Of a DNA stretch of 64,000 nucleotides, positions 38,206 through 46,260 are shown in pieces (positions within the stretch are counted from its first letter, which is position 1; each line of letters opens with the position of its first letter). This DNA comes from Streptomyces sp. NBC_00659 (lineage in GTDB: Bacteria > Actinomycetota > Actinomycetes > Streptomycetales > Streptomycetaceae). The DNA is taken from positions 868,001-932,000 of the forward strand of contig NZ_CP109031.1 of the NCBI RefSeq assembly GCF_036226925.1, written 5' to 3'. The notes beneath the pieces are model-generated. The model saw only the letters and a list, made by a program, of their open reading frames with translations, was not told where the DNA came from and searched no databases. Position numbers and translations under genes: made by a program.

Positions 38206-39555
38206 ATGCGTATGTCGGCCGGACCCGCCACCGCCCCACAGAACCCGCTCGAAATCGTCCGCAGCCGCAGCTACATCTCCCTGCTGGTGATCTCGGCCGT
38301 GCTGGGCGTCCCCATCTCCTGCGTGGCCTACGGGTTCCTCGCTCTCGTCTCCGAACTCCAGTCCTTGCTCTACGAGGACCTGCCCAAGGGCCTCGGCTTC
38401 AGCGGAACACCGGACTGGTGGGCCGTGCCCCTGCTCGCCGTGGCCGGCGCGATCGTCGCCCTCACCATCCGTCATCTGCCCGGAAAGGGCGGGCACGAGC
38501 CGGCCGAAGGACTCAAGACCGGCGGTACACCGTCGGTGACGGCAGTGCCCGGCGTGGCCCTCGCCGCGATCGCCACGCTCAGCTTCGGTGCCGTCCTCGG
38601 CCCGGAGGCCCCGCTCATCGCCCTCGGCGGCGGACTGGCGGTCGGGGCGATCCGGATGCTGAAACGCGACACCCCTCCCACCGGCCTTGCCGTCGTCGCA
38701 GCAGCGGGCAGCTTCGCGGCGATCAGTGAACTCCTCGGCTCACCCCTGCTCGGAGCGTTCCTGCTCATGGAAGCCTCCGGCCTGGCCGGCCCGATGCTCG
38801 GCGTCGTGCTGGTGCCCGGACTGCTCGCCGCGGGCGTCGGCTCCCTGATCTTCACCGGCCTGGACAACTGGACCGGACTGGGCACCTACTCCCTGTCCAT
38901 GACCCAGGTGCCGCCCGCCGACCGGCCGACACTCGCCGCGTTCGGCTGGGCGATCCTCGCCGGCCTCGCCGCCGCGATCCTCGGCGAGGCCATCCGCCGT
39001 TCCGGCCAGCACCTGCAGAAGCACGTCCAACGGCGCAGGCTGCCCCTCACCGTAGCGATGGGCGTATGCATCGGACTGTTCGCCCTGCTCTACACCACCA
39101 TCACCGGTAAACCCATCTCCGGAGTGCTGTTTTCCGGCGAGAGCACCATCGGCCCCCTCCTGGCCGACCACGCCACCTACTCCCTCGGCACTCTGCTGCT
39201 CCTCGTCCTGTTCAAGTCCCTCGCATACAGCGCCTCCCTCAGCGCCTTCCGGGGAGGTCCCGTCTTCCCGTCCCTGTTCGTCGGCGGTGCGGGCGGGCTG
39301 GCCATGTCCCACCTCCCCGGCCTCGACGCCACCACCGGCTTCGCGCTCGGCATGGGCGCCCTGAGCGTCGCCATGCTCAAACTGCCGATGACCTCAGTCC
39401 TGTTGGCCACCCTGCTCCTGGGTACCGTGGGACTGACCGTGATGCCGTTGGTGATCGTGGCCGTGGTCGTCGCATACGTACTGACTCTCCGACTTGCCAA
39501 GCCCGAAACTCCTCAACTCGGCGAGCGGAAACCCGACAGGCCAGCCGTCCCGTGA
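38206..39555 (+). CDS. ClC-family chloride channel/transporter
   Basis: 449 residues, ATG at 38206 with GAGG five bases upstream. About ten to eleven hydrophobic segments are present. The ClC motifs appear as GKGGHEPAEGL (first selectivity region), GAVLGPEAPLIALGGG (the GxEGP region, with the gating Glu kept in GPEAP) and FRGGPVFPSLFVGGAGG. There is no CBS domain. ClC proteins conduct or exchange chloride against protons, or export fluoride; the fluoride branch has different motifs. GTCT-N16-GGGTGA at 38108-38133 resembles a SigB-type promoter. It is carried inside the inserted island. Confidence 0.85.
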   Translation: MRMSAGPATAPQNPLEIVRSRSYISLLVISAVLGVPISCVAYGFLALVSELQSLLYEDLPKGLGFSGTPDWWAVPLLAVAGAIVALTIRHLPGKGGHEPAEGLKTGGTPSVTAVPGVALAAIATLSFGAVLGPEAPLIALGGGLAVGAIRMLKRDTPPTGLAVVAAAGSFAAISELLGSPLLGAFLLMEASGLAGPMLGVVLVPGLLAAGVGSLIFTGLDNWTGLGTYSLSMTQVPPADRPTLAAFGWAILAGLAAAILGEAIRRSGQHLQKHVQRRRLPLTVAMGVCIGLFALLYTTITGKPISGVLFSGESTIGPLLADHATYSLGTLLLLVLFKSLAYSASLSAFRGGPVFPSLFVGGAGGLAMSHLPGLDATTGFALGMGALSVAMLKLPMTSVLLATLLLGTVGLTVMPLVIVAVVVAYVLTLRLAKPETPQLGERKPDRPAVP

Positions 39556-39663
39556 CCTTGCAGGACGGGTCGACGACCAGCGCGGCAGGCGTGCCAGACA
39601 GCGTGCCCGATACTGCGGGGAACCACAGGGAGCAGCGGAGACCGGTTGTAGGCGGCAGCACAG

Positions 39664-39697
39664 CCCCCCCCCACCCCCCACCACCACCACCACCACC
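39664..39697. repeat. Poly-C tract and CCA repeat
   Basis: C9-A-C6-A followed by about six CCA units, just left of the IS element. Homopolymers of this length are rare in Streptomyces and prone to length error. Confidence 0.9.
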
Positions 39698-39863
39698 AGT
39701 CCAACGCAGATCGGAGGGCTGCCGCCGTGGGCCCAAAGCCTCCCAAGTACTCCAGCCGTAGTTCGTGATCTCGATCGTGAGGGGCGCCGAGGAGGCAGCT
39801 GGCAGCGTCGATCATCTGGACGAGACCGACCACGCCGTCGCGGGCGTCCGTTTCCTTCTCCGC

Positions 39864-40268
39864 CTACCCGAGTCCACCGAGACGGAGGGCGTTCCTTATC
39901 TCGCTGAGCTTCGCGGTCGTCGCCGGGGTCCACTCCTTCGCCTGCTCACCGAGACGGAGGGCGTTCTCAATCTCGCTGAGTTTCACGGAGGACAGGGCGC
40001 CCGCCCGCTCGATCAGGTCGTCCCGGGACACGGTGGTCAGCCACGTGCAAGGGGTAAAGCCCGGACGCGGGAACGCGAACCGAAGCACGCCTTCAAAGGG
40101 CAGTCCTTCCACGGCGCCTACTGCCACTTCGACGCCCAGACCGGTGATGTCGACACCCGCCCGAGCGACGACCTGCATCACCCGGATCCCGGACGCGTCG
40201 TCTCCCGACAGCAGCACGACCGGCCGCCGCTCGTCGAACTCCACCCACCAGACTTCGCCACGTTGCAC
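39864..40268 (-). CDS. MazF/PemK-like toxin domain protein carried in the IS element
   Basis: 134 residues; GTG at 40266-40268 behind a full AGGAGG site. Residues 1-85 read QRGEVWWVEFDERRPVVLLS, then VMQVVARAGVDITGLGVEVAVG and GVLRFAFPRPGFTPCTWLTTVSRDDL, the beta-barrel pattern of MazF/PemK endoribonucleases. The C-terminus carries two copies of KLSEIxNALRLG, from an imperfect duplication of about 33 bp. MazF toxins cut mRNA; no antitoxin gene is visible beside it. Alternatively it is a MazF-fold protein without toxicity. It is divergent from the transposase with a 90-bp gap, inside the inverted repeats. Confidence 0.65.
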   Translation of the reverse strand: MQRGEVWWVEFDERRPVVLLSGDDASGIRVMQVVARAGVDITGLGVEVAVGAVEGLPFEGVLRFAFPRPGFTPCTWLTTVSRDDLIERAGALSSVKLSEIENALRLGEQAKEWTPATTAKLSEIRNALRLGGLG

Positions 40269-40357
40269 ATGTCCTCCTGACACAGGACGGCGGGCGGACG
40301 CTGCGCGAGTCCGACGCGCTGTGGAGACGGGTGCGGCCACCCGTTGATCATCGGCGT

Positions 40358-41668
40358 GTGAAGACAAACGATCACGCGGTGGCCGCAGGTCACAGCGTAG
40401 ACCCTGCCCGCTGGCAGGAGGCGTTCGAGGGCCTGATGAGCCGGATAGCGGGACGGTTCACACGGGTCGAACCCCGGTTCCGGGTCCGGAAGTTGGTGCT
40501 CGGACTGCTGTCGGACCTGCCGCGCAAGAACTGCTGGACCATCGCCGAATGGGCCGGGGAGAGGACCCCGGACGGCATGCAGCATCTGCTGGGGCGGGCC
40601 AAGTGGGAAGCCGACCGGGTCCGCGACGATGTGTGTGACTACGTGGTGGACCACCTGCACGACGACCAGGCGGTACTGGTGGTCGACGAGACCGGGGACG
40701 TGAAGAAGGGCACCGGCACGGTCGGCGTCCAGCGCCAGTACACCGGCACCGCGGGCAGGATCGAAAATGCCCAGGTCGCCGTCTACCTGGTCTACGCCGG
40801 CCGGCGCGGGCACGCGGCAGTGGACCGGGAACTGTACGTCCCGCGTTCATGGACCTCCGACCCTGACCGCTGCCGGGATGCCGGACTCGACCAGGACACC
40901 GCCTTCGCCACCAAGCCGGAACTGGCCACTCGTATGGTTGCCCGGTTCCTGGACGCCGGCCACCAGGCCGCATGGGTCGCCGGCGACGAGTTCTACGGCG
41001 GCAACCCCAGGCTGCGAACCGCACTAAAGGAACGCGGCACCGGCTACGTCCTCGCGGTGGCCTGCTCACACGAAGTCACCACCGGTGCGGGGAGGTTCCG
41101 TGCGGACACCCTGGCCAAGAAGGTGCCCAAGCGGGCCTGGCAGAAACTCTCCGCAGGGGCCGGGACCAAGGGCCACCGTTTCTACGACTGGGCAGTCATC
41201 GACCTCGCCGACCCCCGACCCGGGAGTCGTCAGCTGCTGATCCGCCGTAACCGCAGCACCGGCGAACTCGCCTACTACCGCTGCCACTCGCCCGCACCCG
41301 TGCCGCTGACCGTGCTGGTCAGAGTCGCTGGATCAAGATGGCGGGTGGAGGAGTTCTTCCAGTCGGGCAAGGGCCTGGCCGCACTCGACGAGCACCAGGT
41401 CCGCCGCTATGCCTCCTGGTCCCGCTGGGTCACCCTCGCCATGCTCGCGCACGCCTTCCTCGCCGTCGTACGCGCAGACGAGCACACCCGCCCCGCACCC
41501 GATGCCCTCATTCCGCTCACCTGCAACGAGATCCAGCGCCTGTTCATCACACTCGTTGTCCGACCCGTCCACGATGCCGCCCACCGGCTCGGTTGGTCCG
41601 ACTGGCGGCACCGCCACCAGGCCCGATCCCAGGCCAGCCACTACCGTCGACAAGCCACTCAGGCATGA
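40358..41668 (+). CDS. IS701-family transposase
   Basis: 436 residues from GTG 40358; an in-frame GTG at 40331 is possible. The DDE catalytic triad is visible: D110 in VVDETGDVKKG, D210 in AGDEFYGGNPRLR, and E331 in WRVEEFFQSGKG. The N-terminal region (DPARWQEAFEGLMSRIAGRFTRVEPR, WTIAEWAGERTPDGMQHLL) matches the IS701-family DNA-binding domain. No internal stop is present, so the enzyme is probably active. The gene stops at the first base before the right inverted repeat. Confidence 0.93.
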   Translation: MKTNDHAVAAGHSVDPARWQEAFEGLMSRIAGRFTRVEPRFRVRKLVLGLLSDLPRKNCWTIAEWAGERTPDGMQHLLGRAKWEADRVRDDVCDYVVDHLHDDQAVLVVDETGDVKKGTGTVGVQRQYTGTAGRIENAQVAVYLVYAGRRGHAAVDRELYVPRSWTSDPDRCRDAGLDQDTAFATKPELATRMVARFLDAGHQAAWVAGDEFYGGNPRLRTALKERGTGYVLAVACSHEVTTGAGRFRADTLAKKVPKRAWQKLSAGAGTKGHRFYDWAVIDLADPRPGSRQLLIRRNRSTGELAYYRCHSPAPVPLTVLVRVAGSRWRVEEFFQSGKGLAALDEHQVRRYASWSRWVTLAMLAHAFLAVVRADEHTRPAPDALIPLTCNEIQRLFITLVVRPVHDAAHRLGWSDWRHRHQARSQASHYRRQATQA

Positions 41669-41693
41669 AGATCACGATCTACGGCTGGAGTAC

Positions 41694-42006
41694 AAGCCGA
41701 GAGCGCCGAGTTCGACGCTCGCAACGGACTCCATTCGAGTCCTCAGCTCGCACCCTGATCAGCAACTTCAAGACACAGGAGGTGAAGAAGGACCGGGACG
41801 GCAACACGATCTACACGGTCGCCGTCACGGTGCGGCAGGACGGACGGCGTATCTCCGTCATCGAGATCGCGGTCGCCGATGAGCCGAAGGGCATCGAGGA
41901 AGGGCAGATCCTCAAGGTAACCGGACTGACCGCGTTCGCCTGGGTCAATCCCTGTTCACAAGGTGTTTGCCGTCGCCGAAAGTCTCGCTGTCAGCACGTC
42001 CGATGT
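41694..42006 (+). pseudogene. SCO3933-like regulatory protein remnant
   Basis: Directly beside the IS right end. Frame one gives STLATDSIRVLSSHPDQQLQDTGG; after a shift near 41780 frame two gives VKKDRDGNTIYTVAVTVRQD and EPKGIEEGQILKVTGLTAFAWVN; after another near 41945, HKVFAVAESLAVSTSD. Together these resemble SCO3933-family proteins, which sit next to transfer and replication genes in actinomycete integrative elements. The 5' end is missing, cut off by the IS insertion. It hints that the island descends from such an element. The family assignment rests on pattern memory only. Confidence 0.45.
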
Positions 42007-42124
42007 GCCTAAAACGTGCACCAGCCCACGCCCGAAGCGGGCATGAACGCGATTTGAACGTGCCACCCGGTGCCAACATGTGGGTCAAGCCGTGACTCCC
42101 TAGAACATCACCAAGGGCTCGGTC
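41938..42124 (+). repeat. Diverged repeat B (partner at 37294-37479)
   Basis: Second copy of the 186-bp homologous block. It continues from the SCO3933-like remnant into non-coding sequence ahead of the NLR-like gene end. Confidence 0.7.
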
Positions 42125-42253
42125 TTCGACTGCACCTGTGACCATAGGCGGACGCGCCAAGCTATAAGTCTTGGGATCTCTTGGCGCTGCGCGCAACACC
42201 TCGACAAATGCAACATTTTGAGCATTCTCCAGCTCTTGGCGCGCAGGTCGTAG

Positions 42254-45190
42254 CTAGGGTTCGTCCCTTGTTAGGTCTTCCAGCGCTGCACGGATCGCAC
42301 TGAGGTTGTCCAGGCAGTGGGCGGTGTCGGGGTGGTCGGGGCCGAGGGCGGCCTCGGTGATGGCCAGCGCCCGCTCTACCAGTGGCAGAGCCTCGGCGTG
42401 ACGCCCCAGCGCATTGAACGTGCTGGCGAGGTTGTTCAGGCGGATGGCGGTGGTGGGGTGGTCGGGGCCCAGAGCGGCCTCCGTGATGCCCAACGCCCGC
42501 TCTACCAGTGGCAGAGCCTCGGCGTGACGCCCCAGCGCATTGAACGTGCTGGCGAGGTTGCCCAGGCGGATGGCGGTGGTGGGGTGGTCGGGGCCCAGAG
42601 CGGCCTCCGTGATGCCCAACGCCCGCTCTACCAGTGGCAGAGCCTCGTCGCGACGCCCCAGCGCATTGAACGTGCTGGCGAGGTTGCCCAGGCGGATGGC
42701 GGTGGTGGGGTGGTCGGGGCCCAGAGCGGCCTCCGTGATGCCCAACGCCCGCTCCTCCAGTGGCAGAGCCTCGTCGCGACGCCCCAGCGCATTGAACGTC
42801 CTGGCGAGGTTCCCCAGGCGGATGGCGGTGGTGGGGTGGTCGGGGCCCAGAGCGGCCTCCGTGATGCCCAACGCCCGCTCCTCCAGTGGCAGAGCCTCGT
42901 CGCGACGCCCCAGCGCATTGAACGTCCTGGCGAGGTTCCCCAGGCGGATGGCGGTGGTGGGGTGGTCGGAGCCCAGAGCGGCCTCCGTGATGCCCAACGC
43001 CCGCTCTACCAGCGGCAAGGCCTCGGCGTAACGCCCCAGCGCATTGAACGTCCTGGCGAGGTTCCCCAGGCGCAGGGCAGTGTCGGGGTGGTCGGAGCCC
43101 AGAGCAGCCTCCGTGATGCCCAACGCCCGCTCTACCAGCGGCAAGGCCTCGGCATGACGCCCCAGCGCATTGAACGTCCTGGCGAGGTTCCCCAGGCGCA
43201 GGGCAGTGTCGGGGTGGTCGGAGCCCAGGACAGCCTCCGTGATGCCCAACGCCCGCTCCGCCAACGGTAAGGCCTCGGCATGACGCCCCAGATCGCTGAA
43301 CATGCTGGCGAGGTTGTTCAGGCGGATGGCGGTGGTGGGGTGGTCGGGGCCCAGAGCGGCCTCCGTGATGCCCAACGCCCGCTCCTCCAACGGCAAGGCC
43401 TCGGTGTGCCGCCCCAGATCGCTGAACGTGCTGGCGAGGTTGCCCAGGCGCAGGGCGGTGGTGGGGTGGTCGGGGCCGAGGGCGTTCTCGGTGATGGCCA
43501 GCGCCCGCTCCGCCAGTGGCAAGGCCTCGGCATGACGCCCCAGCGCATTGAACATGCTGGCGAGGTTGTTCAAGCGGATGGCAGTGACGGGGTGGTCAGG
43601 GCCGAGGACAGCCTCCGTAATGCCCAACGCCCGCTCCTCCAACGGCAAGGCCTCGGCGTGACGCCCCAGATCGCTGAACGTGCCGGCGAGGTTGCCCAGG
43701 CGCAGGGCGGTGTCCCGGTGGTCGGGGCCAAGTGTCGCCTCGGTGATGGCCAGCGCCCGCTCCTCCAACGGCAGGGCTTGAGCGGCTTGGCCGCGCGCGG
43801 TCAGATAGAACGCAGTCTGGCCCAGCAGCTCAGCAAGGTTCGAGATCGTTTCAGTGCCATGGCAGTGCGTGTTTACTGCTTCTACGTGGGGCAGGAGTTC
43901 TTGCCATTCCGGCCAGCTCTGCACGTCCTCTGGACTACCCGATGGCATTGCGGCATGCAGCAGGTTCAGGGCGGTTTCGCTCGAGTGCTGCGGGGTGAGA
44001 GGCCGGGTCCGGCGGAGCAGTCGCCGGATTCCGCGGGACTGCAATCTTGGGGCGGGCGCGGGGGTGGTGCAGCGCAGCACGGTCTGGACGAGGCGATGGA
44101 CGGTTACTGTGAGGTCTGTGAGGGTGATCAGGCTGTATGCGGCAAGCACACCCAGTGCGTGATCTACGTCCCGAATCGCGGGTAGGGCAGTAGTGAGTAC
44201 GCGGCGAGGCAAGGGATCGGGGGCGCAGTAGGCCAACGTCCTCAGCAACTCGACCGCGTGCCGGTCTTCAGCGTGTACGGCACTGAAGGTGACGCTCCAC
44301 AACTGGGCGATGGCGCGCTGCTGGGAATCGCCGGGGGGCGCGGTTGCGAGCACACCGGCCGGGTCGGCGCGTACTTGAGTGAGGTAGCTGGCTGCGGTGG
44401 TGCGGGTCTGCGCCAGGTAGGCGCCAGCCTGCTGCAGGGCCAGGGGCAGATTCCCGAGTTCCTCGGCCAGTTCGATCAGCTCTGCAGCGTCCCTGTCGGC
44501 ACGACGTCCGGTGATCTCCTGCAGCACCTTCAGGGAGGCGTCGGGGGTGAGCGTGTCGAGGCAGAGTGGGGTGCCGAGGTCGCGCCAAGGCAGGTCCCGG
44601 CGCGTGGTGACCAGGGTCTGACCAGTGCTGAGCCGGCCGAGGTAAGCGTGAAGGTCGGCGGGCTCTTCCGCGTTGTCGAAGACCAGCAGCCATCCCGTGC
44701 GCCCCTGCAGCCAGGCAACGGCCCAGTCTGCTGCCTCGTCCAGCGGCAGCGCCGCGTGCAGCGGGTCGATGACAGTGGCGAGAGAAGCAAGGCCGGCGGT
44801 GATAGTGGCGGTGGATGCGGCATTGATCCACCACACCGGACCATGACCAGCCGTCAAGCAGGCGTGGGCGTGGTGAAGAACCAGGGTGCTCTTGCCGACC
44901 CCGCCCATTCCCCGCACGGTCTGGGTGACGATCCCCGTCCCCATCGACGGTAAATCCCGCAAAGCAGCAAGTGCTTCGTTACGGCCTTCGAAGACTCGAC
45001 TGTCCGGTTCCGGCAGATTGTTCAGCCGGGCTATCGAGTCGTCAGGGACTGCAGCCTGCAGGGCGCCGGGAGGGAGCACGACGTTTCGCTGCTCGATCCG
45101 GACCTGGTCGCCGGTGGCAATGACGCCAGAGCTGTTGCCCGCAGCGGCTGACCGTCCCCCGGAAGCAGGTGGTGTGGGTGTCTCGGTCAT
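42254..45190 (-). CDS. NB-ARC/TPR STAND NTPase (bacterial NLR-like protein)
   Basis: 978 residues. Residues 1-65 hold no enzyme domain but contain S21-GVIATG-D28, a motif repeated in the upstream gene product. The NB-ARC core has the P-loop GMGGVGKST (94-102), Walker B GWLLVFDNAE (167-175), sensor TTRRD (195-199), ELGNLPLALQQAG (GLPL motif) and an MHD-like VHRLVQ. The C-terminal half has twelve TPR units of 42 residues (consensus ALPLxERALxITEAxLGPDHP). The layout is that of NLR-like sensors, where ligand binding to repeats drives oligomerisation and activates an effector. No effector is fused, so the coupled membrane protein may supply that role. The start overlaps the upstream stop by 4 bp. 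Regulation of metabolism rather than defence is an alternative. Confidence 0.85.
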   Translation of the reverse strand: MTETPTPPASGGRSAAAGNSSGVIATGDQVRIEQRNVVLPPGALQAAVPDDSIARLNNLPEPDSRVFEGRNEALAALRDLPSMGTGIVTQTVRGMGGVGKSTLVLHHAHACLTAGHGPVWWINAASTATITAGLASLATVIDPLHAALPLDEAADWAVAWLQGRTGWLLVFDNAEEPADLHAYLGRLSTGQTLVTTRRDLPWRDLGTPLCLDTLTPDASLKVLQEITGRRADRDAAELIELAEELGNLPLALQQAGAYLAQTRTTAASYLTQVRADPAGVLATAPPGDSQQRAIAQLWSVTFSAVHAEDRHAVELLRTLAYCAPDPLPRRVLTTALPAIRDVDHALGVLAAYSLITLTDLTVTVHRLVQTVLRCTTPAPAPRLQSRGIRRLLRRTRPLTPQHSSETALNLLHAAMPSGSPEDVQSWPEWQELLPHVEAVNTHCHGTETISNLAELLGQTAFYLTARGQAAQALPLEERALAITEATLGPDHRDTALRLGNLAGTFSDLGRHAEALPLEERALGITEAVLGPDHPVTAIRLNNLASMFNALGRHAEALPLAERALAITENALGPDHPTTALRLGNLASTFSDLGRHTEALPLEERALGITEAALGPDHPTTAIRLNNLASMFSDLGRHAEALPLAERALGITEAVLGSDHPDTALRLGNLARTFNALGRHAEALPLVERALGITEAALGSDHPDTALRLGNLARTFNALGRYAEALPLVERALGITEAALGSDHPTTAIRLGNLARTFNALGRRDEALPLEERALGITEAALGPDHPTTAIRLGNLARTFNALGRRDEALPLEERALGITEAALGPDHPTTAIRLGNLASTFNALGRRDEALPLVERALGITEAALGPDHPTTAIRLGNLASTFNALGRHAEALPLVERALGITEAALGPDHPTTAIRLNNLASTFNALGRHAEALPLVERALAITEAALGPDHPDTAHCLDNLSAIRAALEDLTRDEP
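42310..43815 (-). repeat. 126-bp tandem repeats encoding twelve TPR units
   Basis: Twelve in-frame units with a 126-bp period. Units in the 42400-43100 part are nearly identical at DNA level, including synonymous sites, while the outer ones differ more. This indicates recent duplication or gene conversion within the array. Confidence 0.92.
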
Positions 45191-45489
45191 CGCTGAACGG
45201 TGCCGTTGTCCCCCGTGATGATCACCCCGGAATTGTCCTGCGTGGCCACCGCCCGCTCACCCGAGGCAGTCGACGTTGCAGGCGTTGTGGCAGCCGGTGA
45301 AGCCGAAGAACCGATCACGGACGATGCCCAAGCCCCCAACACACCCGCGATGACCGCGCCGACACCCGCACCCGTCCCGATCCGCGTCGACTGATCCCAC
45401 GGCAACAACAGATCGCCCAACAGCACACACAACCCGAACACCACCAACGACCCAAAGATCACCAGCAACCAACGCCCCGCCCGACCCAT
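45187..45489 (-). CDS. Small two-helix membrane protein coupled to the NLR-like gene
   Basis: 100 residues; ATG at 45487-45489 behind GAGGGGG. Helix one covers about residues 7-29 (WLLVIFGSLVVFGLCVLLGD), helix two about 41-60 (AGVGAVIAGVLGAWASSVIG). A Ser/Thr/Ala linker leads to a C-terminal S87-GVIITG-D94-NGTVQR segment, closely resembling residues 21-28 of the NLR-like protein encoded next. The stop overlaps that gene's start by 4 bp. No known family was recognised. Inferred role: membrane anchor or pore-type effector held by the NLR-like protein through the shared motif. Confidence 0.7.
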   Translation of the reverse strand: MGRAGRWLLVIFGSLVVFGLCVLLGDLLLPWDQSTRIGTGAGVGAVIAGVLGAWASSVIGSSASPAATTPATSTASGERAVATQDNSGVIITGDNGTVQR

Positions 45490-45629
45490 CTGACGCCCCC
45501 TCACACACCATCAGCGAACCGACCATGCTTCCACGACGCCAGGCACGACTCACCCAGTTCCGGCGATCCGGCACCAGAGCAGATCCGCATCACTCCAGAC
45601 CGTTCCCCGGCATTTGGAAGCGGTACCGC

Positions 45630-46260
45630 GATGGCCTGCCCGATGCCCATCAGCGGGTCGCGGGTGAGCACGATGCCCGCGATCGTCATCGACAGGCAGG
45701 AGAAGAACGCCGAACCGAGCACGACGGCCACGGCCACTCCGAGGAGCCGCAGCGGGTTCCAGGTCATCGCCACCCCGAGCAGCGCGGCGATCACGACGAC
45801 CACCACGGCCTGGATCAGCGCCTTCACTCCGGCGGCGAACGCCTTGCCGGTGATGAGCGCGGAGCGGGGTGTGGGGGTGACGAGGAGTTTGGTGAGGGTG
45901 CCGGCGTCCCGCTCCCAGATGATCATGATGCCGTAGAAGATGGCGATGAACATGGCGGACTGGGCGACGATGCCCGGCGCCAGATAGTCGAGGTAGGGGA
46001 TCCCGCCGGTCGGATCGCGTGGATCCGGGTGAACGTCTCGCCGAAGATCAGCAGCCAGAGCGCCGGCTGGATCGCCCGCGTGTACAGCTCGGTGCGGTCG
46101 TGGCGGAGTTTCTGGAGCTCGACCGCGCACATCGCGGCGACCCGGGCGGGCAGCACGTGCCGGCCCGTGCGGGCCCTGGCGGGGTCACGAGCAGATCGAG
46201 GCTCCCGGGGCGGACGCTCTCAGCCGACGCGGGAAGCGGTACGGCGGGTGCTTCGGACAT
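45630..46260 (-). pseudogene. ABC-2 type permease, 5' part (split and frameshifted)
   Basis: ATG at 46258-46260 (MSEAPAVPLPAS). The frame is lost near 46180 and regained as VLPARVAAMCAVELQKLRHDRTELYTRAIQPALWLLIFGE; it is lost again near 46013, where one missing C would restore IPTGGIPYLDYLAPG. Helices FIAIFYGIMIIWERDAGTLTKLL and SMTIAGIVLTRDPLMGIGQAI follow to the junction at 45630. The 3' remainder lies at 37062-37298. Without insertion and shifts this is a DrrB-like permease that would work with the ATPase encoded just upstream. Confidence 0.88.

Larger units (their letters stand above)
39747..41693. mobile_element. IS701-like insertion sequence with a toxin passenger gene
   Basis: Terminal inverted repeats TCCAGCCGTAGTTCGTGATCT (39751-39771) and its reverse complement with one mismatch (41669-41689) enclose the transposase and a divergent MazF-like gene. 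GTAC flanks both ends (39747-39750 and 41690-41693), fitting the 4-bp, TA-centred target duplication of IS701-type elements. The transposase stop codon abuts the right repeat. The right end cuts into a SCO3933-like gene remnant. Confidence 0.85.
37290..45638. mobile_element. 8.3-kb insertion (accessory island) inside the ABC-2 permease gene
   Basis: Bounded by the direct repeat GATGGCCTG at 37290-37298 and 45630-45638, with permease coding sequence on both outer sides. The inserted 8331 bp hold a truncated SCO3933-like gene end, a broken DUF7144 gene, a ClC channel, an IS701-like element, a second SCO3933-like remnant and the NLR-like two-gene unit. No integrase or replication gene is present, and the IS701 transposase lies deep inside with its own ends. 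The 9-bp repeat could be a target duplication or a short recombination homology; clear inverted ends were not found, apart from AATGCCGG lying near each end. Confidence 0.75.

Noticed and set aside
42310..43815. CRISPR array
   Set aside because: The 126-bp units are contiguous, in-frame and coding; there are no unique spacers.
42317..44185. Open frames of repeated GEVxQADGGGGVVGAQ on the plus strand
   Set aside because: They are the antisense reading of the 126-bp TPR repeats.
37290..45638. Integrase-borne AICE or prophage
   Set aside because: No integrase, recombinase, replication, transfer or phage structural gene is present; only SCO3933-like remnants point that way.
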